From the NCBI GenBank assembly GCA_934621385.1, contig CAKTUI010000026.1, positions 1 through 42,573 on the forward strand: a DNA stretch of 42,573 nt, given 5' to 3'. Position 1 is the stretch's first letter, and each line of letters begins with the position of its first letter. Positions 1 to 8,274 of this stretch are shown piece after piece. The notes under the pieces were generated by a model. It had not been told where the DNA came from, ran no database searches, and saw only the letters and a program-made list of their open reading frames with translations. This DNA is from an uncultured Kiritimatiellota bacterium (lineage in GTDB: Bacteria > Verrucomicrobiota > Kiritimatiellia > RFP12 > UBA1067). The position numbers and the translations under genes were made by a program.

Positions 1-327
1 CTTGAGTGTCGCGTATTTGGCAAATCAGAAACCGCCTGCTTATCTATCGGGTGTCGTTTCTATTTGACAAACTGGGGAACACGCGGAGGTCACGGAAATG
101 GGAGCGGTGATTTTTAGCCGCAAAGGACGCAAAAGTCGCAGAGGAGTTGGGGGATAGTGATGAGTGGAGAGTGGCGAGTGATGAGTAGCATCGCGTCCAC
201 TAATCACCGACCACTCACCACTCTCCAGCATCTCTGAGTCCTCTGTGCTCTTTGCGGCAGAAAACAAACCGCACCCCCGCCGCGCTGTCTTCCGTCGTCC
301 GAACGATATGGTATACTATCCCCCAAC
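1..327. repeat. Intergenic repeat mosaic, no gene seen
   Basis: No convincing gene lies in this stretch. Positions 117-145 carry a degenerate series of CGCAAAG-like blocks (CCGCAAAGGACGCAAAAG), and 242-257 carries a related block (CTGTGCTCTTTGCGG). Positions 156-186 contain AGTGATGAGT twice at a 21-bp period. The stretch GGAGAGTGGCGAGTGAT (from 166) is nearly repeated in inverted orientation at about 199-226 (CCACTCACCACTCTCC), so the region could fold into an imperfect hairpin. Similar TTTGCG-type blocks recur at 15130-15180. From memory such repeats occur between genes in many bacteria; their role here is unknown. Confidence 0.6.
309..317 (+). promoter_or_regulatory. Extended -10 promoter of the SNF2 helicase gene
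   Basis: TGGTATACT is an extended -10 element. The ATG at 328 follows after only 10 nt, so the predicted leader is about 2-4 nt and has no Shine-Dalgarno sequence. Confidence 0.65.
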
Positions 328-2820
328 ATGGTAAGAAGCGGCATAACAAAAGACGAACTCGTCCAGTGGGGCGGGGTGGACGTGTTCAATCAGGCCCTGG
401 CGCTCGTCAATTCCGGCGACGTGACAAAGGCCGAATATGACGACGACAAGCTGGAGATCCGTGGAAAGATTGAGCAGCGGGACGGCTGGGAAATGCCCGT
501 CTCCTTCCACCTGGAGCCGGGCGGCCGCATCAAGTCCGCCTGCCCCTGCGCGGCAAATCAGCGCTATGGGCAAATCTGCCCCCATGTCGTCGCCCTTGGC
601 ATCGCCGTCATGGTGCAGGAAATGGACGATGCCGAAGACGAGCCCGCCGACACCCCGTCCGTCGCCGACGACGCGGTGCCCGCCCAGCCGGACGACGACT
701 TCATCCCCGTCCCCATGGCCCCGCGCTTCTTCGCATTCGTCTCCGGCTCCCGCGCCAGCCTCTCCATCGAAATTGACGCGCACTACGGGGCCATCGAATT
801 CCCCGCCTGCTCCCTGCAGGGCGAGCGCACCGTCTGGCTGCCCGACCCGGATGATCCTCTTGTGCGCCGCACGCGCTCCCTGCCCGACGAGAAGGCCGCG
901 ACCAAGCTCGTGGAGAAATACGGCTTCACGCCCGGCTATCGCGAGGGCGACTGCCGATTCTATCTCACCGACCCTCAGAAGGTGCTGAACTTCCTTGGTG
1001 CGGGACTGCCCTTTCTCCGGCGGAAGGGTTGGCGCGTCGACCTCTCCGACCGGCTGATGTCCCTGACGGACACCATGCCCTCCGTCGTGCCCGTCGTCAA
1101 GATCCGGGACGCGCCGAATGGTGCCTTTGACGTCACCTACGAGTTCGATGCGATGGGCACGGATGTCTCGCCCGTCGAAATCCAGGCGGCGCTCAATCGC
1201 GGCGACGGCTACATTCTCAAGGACGGGCACGTGACGCTGCTCGACAATTCGTCCATTGAGGAGATGCACGGCATCTTCCGCGACTGCGCCACACGGGGGA
1301 GCGGCGCGGCGGACGGATGGTTCCGCGTCAGCGGCGTTCACGCCCCCTACGTCAAGGCCTCGCTCGACCTCCTCGACGGAATCGACCTCGACGATTCCGC
1401 CGCACGGAACTGGCGCACGGTCGCCGCCGAACGCAACCGGGAAGGCTCGGCCAAGTTCGAACCCGTCGCCCTCGGCGAACTTGACCACATCCTGCGCCCC
1501 TACCAGAAGCAGGGTGTCTACTGGATGCGCTTTCTCGAAAACGCCGGGCTTTGCGGACTGCTGGCGGACGAGATGGGCCTCGGCAAGACCCTGCAGACCC
1601 TTTCGTGGCTCTCGTTGCCGCGTGTGCGGCGGACGCTCCACAAGCCGTCCCTCATCGTCTGCCCGACGTCGCTTGTGCGGAACTGGGAGGCCGAGGCGGC
1701 GAAATTCACGCCCGGCCTCAAGACGCTCGTCATCTCGGGACCCGACCGCGCCCAGAACTTCCGCCGCATGAACGCGGCCGACCTCGTCATCACCTCCTAC
1801 ACCCTCCTCCAGCGCGACTTCGAAGATGCCTACATAGAGCAGGATTTCGCCGCCGTCGTCCTTGACGAGGCCCAGCACATCAAGAACCGGCAGACGCGCA
1901 ATGCGCGGGCGGCCAAGAACCTCCACGCCGACCAGCGGCTCGTCCTCACGGGCACGCCCATCGAGAACTCCGTCACCGATGTCTGGTCCATCTTCGACTT
2001 CCTCATGCCGAACTACCTCGGGGACTACGAGACGTTCAAGCTTGGATACGAAGACCCCATTGGCGAGGGGGGCGAGGCTGGTGCCGAGGCGCAGGCCCGA
2101 CTCAAGCGAAAGCTGCATCCGTTCATCTTGCGCCGCCTCAAGAAGACGGTGGCGAAGGACCTGCCCGACAAGCTTGTGAAGATTTCCTACTGCCCCATGC
2201 CGGAAGAAACTCAGCGCGAATACACGGCCGTCCTCCAGCGGGAACGCCGCGAAGCCAAGACGAAGTTCGAGATGCTCGCCCTGCTGATGAAACTCCGCCG
2301 AATCGCCTCTCGCGGCAAAGTCGAGGCCTTCCTGGACCAGTTGGACGAGGCCATTGGCGGCGGACACCGCGTCCTCGTCTTCTCCCAGTTCGTCTCTCAG
2401 CTTGACATTCTCCGAAAGGAACTGGAGAAACTGGGCATCCCCTACTGCTATCTCGACGGCTCGACGAAGGACCGCCTCGGCGAGTGCAACCGCTTCAACC
2501 GTACGCCCACAATCCCCGTCTTCCTGATTTCCCTCATGGCGGGCGGCACGGGACTGAACCTGACCGGAGCCGACATGGTCATGCACTACGACCCCTGGTG
2601 GAATCCCGCCGTCGAGGACCAGGCCACCGACCGCGCCCACCGCATCGGACAGAAGAAGAAAGTCTACGTGGTCAAGCTCATCGCATCTGGTTCCATTGAG
2701 GAGAAGGTCCTATCCCTGCAACGGCGCAAGCAGGCCCTCATCGCCGCGACCGTCTCGACGACGGACGCGGCCATTGTCGAGAAACTGACGACGGAGGACC
2801 TTGCCGAACTGCTCAAGTAG
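328..2820 (+). CDS. SWIM zinc-finger SNF2-family helicase
   Basis: The 830-residue protein is a Swi2/Snf2-type double-stranded DNA translocase. Near the N terminus C72, C74, C84 and H86 form a SWIM zinc finger (CxC-x9-CxH). The helicase core has Walker A (ADEMGLGKT, about residues 413-421), a DEAQ box (LDEAQH, about 511-516), motif III (LTGTPIENS), and C-terminal motifs IV-VI (VFSQFVSQLDIL, LMAGGTGLNL, DRAHRIGQ). The order SWIM then SNF2 is the usual bacterial HepA/RapA-like arrangement. Such proteins remodel protein-DNA complexes, but the exact substrate cannot be read from sequence. The ATG is chosen because the -10 element lies just upstream. It converges with the SGNH hydrolase gene, leaving 9 bp between the stops and no obvious terminator. 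Confidence 0.93.
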   Translation: MVRSGITKDELVQWGGVDVFNQALALVNSGDVTKAEYDDDKLEIRGKIEQRDGWEMPVSFHLEPGGRIKSACPCAANQRYGQICPHVVALGIAVMVQEMDDAEDEPADTPSVADDAVPAQPDDDFIPVPMAPRFFAFVSGSRASLSIEIDAHYGAIEFPACSLQGERTVWLPDPDDPLVRRTRSLPDEKAATKLVEKYGFTPGYREGDCRFYLTDPQKVLNFLGAGLPFLRRKGWRVDLSDRLMSLTDTMPSVVPVVKIRDAPNGAFDVTYEFDAMGTDVSPVEIQAALNRGDGYILKDGHVTLLDNSSIEEMHGIFRDCATRGSGAADGWFRVSGVHAPYVKASLDLLDGIDLDDSAARNWRTVAAERNREGSAKFEPVALGELDHILRPYQKQGVYWMRFLENAGLCGLLADEMGLGKTLQTLSWLSLPRVRRTLHKPSLIVCPTSLVRNWEAEAAKFTPGLKTLVISGPDRAQNFRRMNAADLVITSYTLLQRDFEDAYIEQDFAAVVLDEAQHIKNRQTRNARAAKNLHADQRLVLTGTPIENSVTDVWSIFDFLMPNYLGDYETFKLGYEDPIGEGGEAGAEAQARLKRKLHPFILRRLKKTVAKDLPDKLVKISYCPMPEETQREYTAVLQRERREAKTKFEMLALLMKLRRIASRGKVEAFLDQLDEAIGGGHRVLVFSQFVSQLDILRKELEKLGIPYCYLDGSTKDRLGECNRFNRTPTIPVFLISLMAGGTGLNLTGADMVMHYDPWWNPAVEDQATDRAHRIGQKKKVYVVKLIASGSIEEKVLSLQRRKQALIAATVSTTDAAIVEKLTTEDLAELLK

Positions 2821-2829
2821 CGCGGCGGA

Positions 2830-4314
2830 TTACTTCGCCGCCGCCGACTTGCCGCAAAAACGCTCAAAGTAGGGCCGAACCGCTTTGACCCAAATGTCGT
2901 AGCCTTGCGCGTTCGGGTGCAGGCGATCGGGCATCACCCACTGCGTGTCGCCCTTCTCGTCCACAAGCTTGCTGTTGAAGTCCACCCACACGACCCGTTC
3001 GCCATCTGCGAAGTCCTTGATGATGGCGTTCACCTTCTCGTTCTTGACGCGCTTGCGGTCGGTCGCGTCCGCCCCACGCGGGAAAATCGGCAGGAGCAGG
3101 GCCTTTGCCTTCGGCTGTTTCGCGGCAATGATGCCGAGCACCTTGCGGATGCCTTCCGCAATCTCCTCGGGCGTGTCGCGGTCGCTCCCGTTGTTCGTGC
3201 CAATCATCAGCATGACGCACTTCGCCTCATACCCGTCCAACTCGCCATTTTCGCCGCGCCAGACGAGGTGCTGGGTGCGGTCGCCCGAATACCCGATGTT
3301 GAGCACCGAGTAGGTCTTGCGCAACTCCTCAAACTGAGCCTTGCCGGCATTATCCCAGTTGTGCGTAATCGAGTCGCCGAAGAAGACGAGGTCGATGGAC
3401 TTGTTCGAGTCGGCAATCTGGTTGCGGTTGCGGAGCAGGCGGTCGAGCCACCAGTCGTCCTTGGCAAAGCCCTCCGACTGGATGCGCGTCACGGGATAGG
3501 TCGTGTTCGACTCATCCATTCGCATGTCCGCCTGCGTGACATGCGCCGCATAGCGGTTGGCCGGGCACGGCAAGGTGCCGTCCGAAAGCGCGTAGTCGAT
3601 GTAGGGCTTGACGGCCGAATACCAAATCTCGTACCCAATGGACGCCGGATGCAGGCGGTCGGGGAAGTATTCACGCGGCAGAAGTCCATCCGGGGTCAGG
3701 AACTGGTCGTTGAAGTCGCACCAGAAGACCTGCCGCCCATCGCAGAACTTCTGAATCTCCTTGTTGACGATGGCGTTGCGGACGCGGCAAGGATCGGACA
3801 CGCTGCGCCCACGCGGGAAGATGGCCGTCAGGACGACGACCGCCTTCGGCTGCTTCTCGCGAATCTTCCGGAGGACGGCCCGAACGCCGAGAATCGTATC
3901 GGACGGCGGTTCATCCTCGCGGCTGAAATGCCCCGTGTTGTTCGTGCCGATCATCAGGAGGATGCACTTCGCCTCGTAGCCATCAAGCTCACCATGATCG
4001 AGCCGCCAGAGGACATTCTCCGTCCGATCGCCACTCGTGCCGAGATTGAGAACCTTGCACCCATTGTCCGTGAAATGGTTCTGAACCTGAAAACGCCCGG
4101 CCGTCTCCCAGTAATGCGTAATCGAGTCGCCAATAAAGACGACCTTCGCCGCGCCATTCGAAACGTCGGCAAGTTTCGCGTAATGACGCTGCATCTTCTG
4201 CGGACTGTTGGCCCACGCAGTCGGCGTAACCGAACGAATCGCCCCGAAAGCGGGCGACAAAAGTGCCGCGCACACAAGCGTGGCGGCAAACGAACGACTC
4301 TGAATTTTATTCAC
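2830..4314 (-). CDS. Secreted tandem-domain SGNH/GDSL hydrolase
   Basis: This gene encodes two SGNH hydrolase domains in one chain of about 494 residues. Each domain has the nucleophile block (FIGDSITHYW with Ser64; FFGDSITHNW with Ser315), the GTNN block and the catalytic DRLHP block (PDRLHPASIGY and PDRLHPNAQGY). Domains of this type resemble PAF-acetylhydrolase beta/gamma subunits and act on ester bonds of lipids or acetylated sugars. The GTG start at 4314 is preferred over longer reading because AAGGAG lies 8 nt upstream, and the resulting N terminus (basic, then TLVCAALLSPAFGA) is a signal peptide. Both triads look intact, so both halves are probably active. Substrate is unknown; deacetylation of plant polysaccharide is a reasonable guess. 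Confidence 0.88.
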   Translation of the reverse strand: MNKIQSRSFAATLVCAALLSPAFGAIRSVTPTAWANSPQKMQRHYAKLADVSNGAAKVVFIGDSITHYWETAGRFQVQNHFTDNGCKVLNLGTSGDRTENVLWRLDHGELDGYEAKCILLMIGTNNTGHFSREDEPPSDTILGVRAVLRKIREKQPKAVVVLTAIFPRGRSVSDPCRVRNAIVNKEIQKFCDGRQVFWCDFNDQFLTPDGLLPREYFPDRLHPASIGYEIWYSAVKPYIDYALSDGTLPCPANRYAAHVTQADMRMDESNTTYPVTRIQSEGFAKDDWWLDRLLRNRNQIADSNKSIDLVFFGDSITHNWDNAGKAQFEELRKTYSVLNIGYSGDRTQHLVWRGENGELDGYEAKCVMLMIGTNNGSDRDTPEEIAEGIRKVLGIIAAKQPKAKALLLPIFPRGADATDRKRVKNEKVNAIIKDFADGERVVWVDFNSKLVDEKGDTQWVMPDRLHPNAQGYDIWVKAVRPYFERFCGKSAAAK

Positions 4315-4345
4315 GACACAAACTCCTTGCCTAACCTTGGCGGGT

Positions 4346-4354
4346 ATTATATCA
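4346..4354 (-). promoter_or_regulatory. Extended -10 promoter of the SGNH hydrolase gene
   Basis: On the minus strand this reads TGATATAAT. The GTG start at 4314 lies 31 nt downstream, so this unit has a short leader that includes the AAGGAG ribosome-binding site. Confidence 0.6.
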
Positions 4355-4413
4355 AAACCCCTTGCCCGTGGGCTTGCGCGGCGGATTGGCACACGCCACG
4401 CGACAGCAAAAAA

Positions 4414-4422
4414 TGGTATACT
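4414..4422 (+). promoter_or_regulatory. Extended -10 promoter of uvrB
   Basis: TGGTATACT is followed after 7 nt by GTG at 4430. Transcription would start at or within a base of the start codon, predicting a leaderless mRNA. Confidence 0.65.
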
Positions 4423-4429
4423 CTCCGCC

Positions 4430-6412
4430 GTGCAAAGTCCATTCAAACTCGTGTCAAAGTTCAAGCCGACCGGCGACCAGCCGGAGGCCATCGCCGCGCT
4501 TTACGAAGGCCTGAAGCGTGGCGATGACCGGCTCATCCTCCAGGGCGTGACAGGCTCCGGTAAGACGTTCACCATGGCCAACCTCATCGCCAAGTGGGGG
4601 AGACCGACCCTGATTCTCTCCCACAACAAGACACTGGCCGCCCAGCTCTTCTCCGAACTCAAGGAATTCTTCCCCGAGAATGCCGTCGAGTACTTCATCT
4701 CCTACTACGACTACTACCAACCCGAGGCCTACATCCCCCAGACGGACACCTACATTGAGAAGGATGCCTCAATCAACGAGGAAATCGAACGCTATCGTCT
4801 TGCCGCCACGAATGCCCTGATTGCCCGAAAGGATGTCATCGTCGTCTCCTCCGTCAGCTGCATCTACGGCCTCGGTGAGTCGGACGAGTACCGCGATCTT
4901 GCCGTCGGCTTCAAGCGCGGCGAATCCATCTCCCGAACCGCACTGATTGCGCGGCTCGTCGAGGCCCAGTACGTGCGCAACGACTTCAATTTTGCCCCCG
5001 GCGCGTTCCGTGTGCGCGGCGACATCCTCGACATCTTCCCCGCCTATGAGACGCAGGCAATCCGCGTCGAGTTCTTCGGGGACGAAATCGACTCGATTCG
5101 CACGCTCGACCCTGTCAGCGGAAAGTGCGGGGCCGCCATGCCCGCCGCCGTCGTGACTCCGGCCAAGCAGTTCGTCATGGGCAAGGACAAGTTCGAGGCG
5201 GCCTTCGCCCGCATTGAGGCGGAACTCAAGGATCGGCTCGCCTACTTCGAGTCCAAGGGCAAACTACTTGAGGCGCAACGGCTACGCGAACGGACGGAAT
5301 ACGACATCGAGATGATGCGCGAACTCGGCTACTGCAACGGCATCGAGAACTATTCCCGTCCGCTCACGGGCCGCGCTCCCGGCTCCGCTCCCGAATGTCT
5401 CATCGACTACTTCCCGGATGACTTCCTGACGATTATCGACGAGTCGCACGTCTCCGTTCCCCAGATTCGGGCCATGTACAACGGCGACCAGGCCCGCAAG
5501 CAGAAGCTCGTGGACTACGGCTTTCGTCTTCCGAGTGCCAAGGACAACCGCCCGCTCACATTTGACGAGTTCAACGGAAAGGTTCGCCAGGTCGTCTACT
5601 GCTCGGCCACACCGGGCGACTATGAGTACGACCAGTCACAGACCGTCGCCGAACAGGTCATCCGCCCGACCGGTCTTCTCGACCCCGAGATTGAGATTCG
5701 CCCGCTCGCCAACCAGATTGACGATCTCATCGAGGAAATCAACCGCGTCGCTCGCAAGAAGGACAGAATCTTCGTGACAACGCTCACCAAGCGCAGCGCC
5801 GAAGACCTGACCCACTACCTGCACGAGACGGGCATTCGCGTCGAATACCTGCATTCGGGCATCGATGCCATCGAGCGCGTCGAAATACTCCAGCGATTGA
5901 GAAAAGGCGAGTTCGATGTCCTGGTCGGCATCAACCTGCTTCGCGAGGGACTCGACCTCCCCGAAGTGGCACTCGTCGCCATCCTTGATGCGGACAAGGA
6001 GGGCTTTCTGCGATCGACGACCTCCCTTGTCCAGACGGCGGGGCGGACGGCGCGGCACGTCCACGGGCGGGTCATTCTCTATGCGGATCATGAGACGGAT
6101 GCCATTCGCGACCTCCTGCGCATCACGAAGAACCACCGCGACAGGCAAATCGCCTACAACACGCAACACCACATCACCCCGAAGTCCGTCAAGCGCACCA
6201 TCAACGAATCCGCCTACGTCTTCAGGAGCAAGACGCGGACGGCACTTGCGCCGACCGATGCCGTTCAGGTGGAAGAAATCGGACCGCTCACACCGAAGGA
6301 AGACATTCTTGCGGAGATAACCCGCGAAATGCTTGAGGCGGCCGACAACCTTGAATTCGAACGTGCGGCCTACCTGCGCGACCAAATCAAGAAACTGAAG
6401 AAGACGAACTGA
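4430..6412 (+). CDS. uvrB: UvrABC excinuclease subunit B
   Basis: UvrB is the damage-verification helicase of nucleotide excision repair; it receives DNA from UvrA and recruits UvrC. Visible features are Walker A (GVTGSGKT, about residues 39-46), the beta-hairpin that locks damaged DNA (YYDYYQPEAY, about 91-101), the DESH box (about 337-340), helicase motifs near GRTAR, and a C-terminal UVR domain (EAADNLEFERAAYLRDQI) that binds UvrC. The GTG at 4430 gives 660 residues, the normal length, beginning VQSPFKLVSKFKPTGDQPEAI. Longer in-frame starts from 4337 would place the promoter inside the gene and add 31 residues the family lacks. It converges with lolD, overlapping it by 26 bp. Confidence 0.97.
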   Translation: MQSPFKLVSKFKPTGDQPEAIAALYEGLKRGDDRLILQGVTGSGKTFTMANLIAKWGRPTLILSHNKTLAAQLFSELKEFFPENAVEYFISYYDYYQPEAYIPQTDTYIEKDASINEEIERYRLAATNALIARKDVIVVSSVSCIYGLGESDEYRDLAVGFKRGESISRTALIARLVEAQYVRNDFNFAPGAFRVRGDILDIFPAYETQAIRVEFFGDEIDSIRTLDPVSGKCGAAMPAAVVTPAKQFVMGKDKFEAAFARIEAELKDRLAYFESKGKLLEAQRLRERTEYDIEMMRELGYCNGIENYSRPLTGRAPGSAPECLIDYFPDDFLTIIDESHVSVPQIRAMYNGDQARKQKLVDYGFRLPSAKDNRPLTFDEFNGKVRQVVYCSATPGDYEYDQSQTVAEQVIRPTGLLDPEIEIRPLANQIDDLIEEINRVARKKDRIFVTTLTKRSAEDLTHYLHETGIRVEYLHSGIDAIERVEILQRLRKGEFDVLVGINLLREGLDLPEVALVAILDADKEGFLRSTTSLVQTAGRTARHVHGRVILYADHETDAIRDLLRITKNHRDRQIAYNTQHHITPKSVKRTINESAYVFRSKTRTALAPTDAVQVEEIGPLTPKEDILAEITREMLEAADNLEFERAAYLRDQIKKLKKTN

Positions 6413-7043
6413 CGAGTACGCCATTCTCCAGCGTCAGTGTGCGGTCACAAATCGCCGCAGCCGCTGGGGAGTGCGTCACCATCACAAGCGAAACCGAGCC
6501 GCCAACGGAAAGGTCGGAGAGAATCCGAAGAATCTCGGCCCCCGTCAGCGCGTCCAAGTTGCCCGTCGGCTCATCCGCCAGGACGAGTTCCGGCCGAGTC
6601 ACAAGCGCCCGCGCCAAGGCGACGCGTTGCATTTCGCCGCCCGAAAGTTCTGTCGGCAAGTGATTCAACCGTCCGCCAAGCCCCACGCGTTCCAGGAGTT
6701 CCGCCGCCCGCATCCGCGACTGGCGGCCACCCCTGTCACCATCCGCATACGAACGCGCCATCGTCGGCAGGACGACATTTTCCAGCACCGTCAGTTCGGG
6801 CATCAGGTGATAGCTCTGAAAGACAAAACCGATGTTCTTCGGCCGCGTCACCGTACCCGAGGTCGGACGCTCCAATCCGCCGAGGATATTCAACAGCGTC
6901 GACTTACCGGCCCCCGAACGCCCGATAATGGCGACCTTTTCGCCTGGATAGACGGAGAAATTAACCCCCTTCAGAACCTCAATCGGTCGCTGACCCGGAA
7001 TACGAAAACGCTTCCGCACATCAATCGTTCCAAGAACAATCAT
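6387..7043 (-). CDS. lolD: LolD-like lipoprotein-export ABC ATPase
   Basis: This 218-residue ATPase belongs to the MacB/LolD/FtsE group of ABC proteins. It shows Walker A (GRSGAGKST), Q-loop (FVFQSYHLMPELTVLENV), signature (LSGGEMQR) and Walker B (LVLADEPTGNLD). In LolCDE the ATPase drives release of lipoproteins from the inner membrane to the carrier LolA. The ATG at 7043 overlaps the TGA of the upstream permease gene by 4 bp (ATGA), which implies translational coupling and supports the pairing. MacB-type efflux ATPases are similar, but the short length and a LolC/E partner without a fused ATPase favour LolD. It is the last gene of the exbB operon. Confidence 0.88.
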   Translation of the reverse strand: MIVLGTIDVRKRFRIPGQRPIEVLKGVNFSVYPGEKVAIIGRSGAGKSTLLNILGGLERPTSGTVTRPKNIGFVFQSYHLMPELTVLENVVLPTMARSYADGDRGGRQSRMRAAELLERVGLGGRLNHLPTELSGGEMQRVALARALVTRPELVLADEPTGNLDALTGAEILRILSDLSVGGSVSLVMVTHSPAAAAICDRTLTLENGVLVSSSSSVS

Positions 7044-8263
7044 TCGTTCAAAGCCCTGACGGGATCCTTCGTTGCCGCGCAAAGCGCCGGAATGAGTGAG
7101 GCCAACAGGCCAAAGACAAAGACAAGCGCACACGTCCAGAAGACATCCGAGACAATCAGCCGATGGGGAATCGCGGCAAGGCCATAGACGGACGCGGGGA
7201 AGACCTCAAGCCCCATGTGCGCAAGTCCCTCGACAATGCGTTGCAGGTTGGCAAGAACGGCCCAACTCGTAAGCAGGCCCAGAACAACACCCGCCGCGCA
7301 CTGAATCAGTCCGTGCACCATAAAGACACCCATAATCTGCCGCTTTCCAAAGCCGAGAGCCTTCAGAAGACCAATCTCCGGCGTTTTCTGGACGGTCAGG
7401 ACAAGCAGGGTGTTCATCACGCAAAAGACCGCAACAAGTGAAATCAGCATCAGCAGGAGAGCCGTCATGTTCTTCTCAACGGCCAGCGCGTTGAAGATTT
7501 CACGATCCGCCTCGCGCCAGGTGATCGCACGAAGGTTCGGCGCAATCTCGCTCAGCTGCTCGACGAGTTCGCCAAACCGCGTCGCGTCCGTGGGGCGGTC
7601 GGTCTTCACGTGAATCGCGAAGACCCCCTTCTCCATTCCCATCAGGTCGCGGACATTGTTCAGCGAAGCGACGACATAGCCCGAGTCGTACTGGTGCTGG
7701 CCACTGGAGAAAATGCCCGTCACCTTCCACTTCACCGGAAGGTAGACCTCGTCCTGCGAGACCATCGTCTTCGGCGAGTAGACCGTCACCTCGTCACCGA
7801 CCCAGACACCAAGCTGCCGCGCCGCTTGTGCACCGATGACAATCGAATCACCATCCAAATCGTAAACGCCAGCCCGCGGCGAACCGACCCGATAGGCGCG
7901 GATGAAATCATCGCCGTCCACGCCAAGAATCACCGGCGCAAGCACACGCCCCCGGTGCTCCAACAGGACTCGTGTATCGATTTCGGGAGTCACGCACGTA
8001 ACGCCAGGAACCTGACGCATTCGCGCCGCCACCGACTCCTCGTCCGAGACGACATTGCCCGTACGCGGCACAAGTGAGACATGGGGCTTAAAGTCAAGAA
8101 TCTTCTCCTCCCAAATATCGCCAAAGCCCGTCATGACGCTTCGAACGATGATCACCACCGCAACTCCGAGCATCACGCCGAGAACCGAGACACAGGTAAT
8201 CACCGAGGCAACGGAACGCTTCGGCTTGAGATACTTCAGGGCAAGGAAAAGCGGAAATGTCAC
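7040..8263 (-). CDS. LolC/LolE-family lipoprotein-releasing permease
   Basis: The 407-residue protein has the FtsX/MacB permease layout: one N-terminal membrane helix (VITCVSVLGVMLGVAVVIIV, about residues 20-39), a periplasmic domain of about 210 residues, then three helices in the C-terminal FtsX domain (LLLMLISLVAVFCVMNTLLV onward). The PEIGLLKALGFGKRQIMGVF segment between helices is the typical coupling motif. The start is GTG at 8263; the next Met would delete most of helix 1. The gene begins 11 bp after the alpha-toroid gene and overlaps lolD by 4 bp. Only one permease is present, so the complex could be a homodimer, as in bacteria with a single LolF-type permease. Confidence 0.88.
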   Translation of the reverse strand: MTFPLFLALKYLKPKRSVASVITCVSVLGVMLGVAVVIIVRSVMTGFGDIWEEKILDFKPHVSLVPRTGNVVSDEESVAARMRQVPGVTCVTPEIDTRVLLEHRGRVLAPVILGVDGDDFIRAYRVGSPRAGVYDLDGDSIVIGAQAARQLGVWVGDEVTVYSPKTMVSQDEVYLPVKWKVTGIFSSGQHQYDSGYVVASLNNVRDLMGMEKGVFAIHVKTDRPTDATRFGELVEQLSEIAPNLRAITWREADREIFNALAVEKNMTALLLMLISLVAVFCVMNTLLVLTVQKTPEIGLLKALGFGKRQIMGVFMVHGLIQCAAGVVLGLLTSWAVLANLQRIVEGLAHMGLEVFPASVYGLAAIPHRLIVSDVFWTCALVFVFGLLASLIPALCAATKDPVRALNE

Positions 8264-8274
8264 AAACCCGAACC

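Noticed and set aside
4337..4429. Upstream in-frame extension of uvrB
   Set aside because: It contains the predicted promoter, overlaps the SGNH promoter region and adds residues unlike UvrB.
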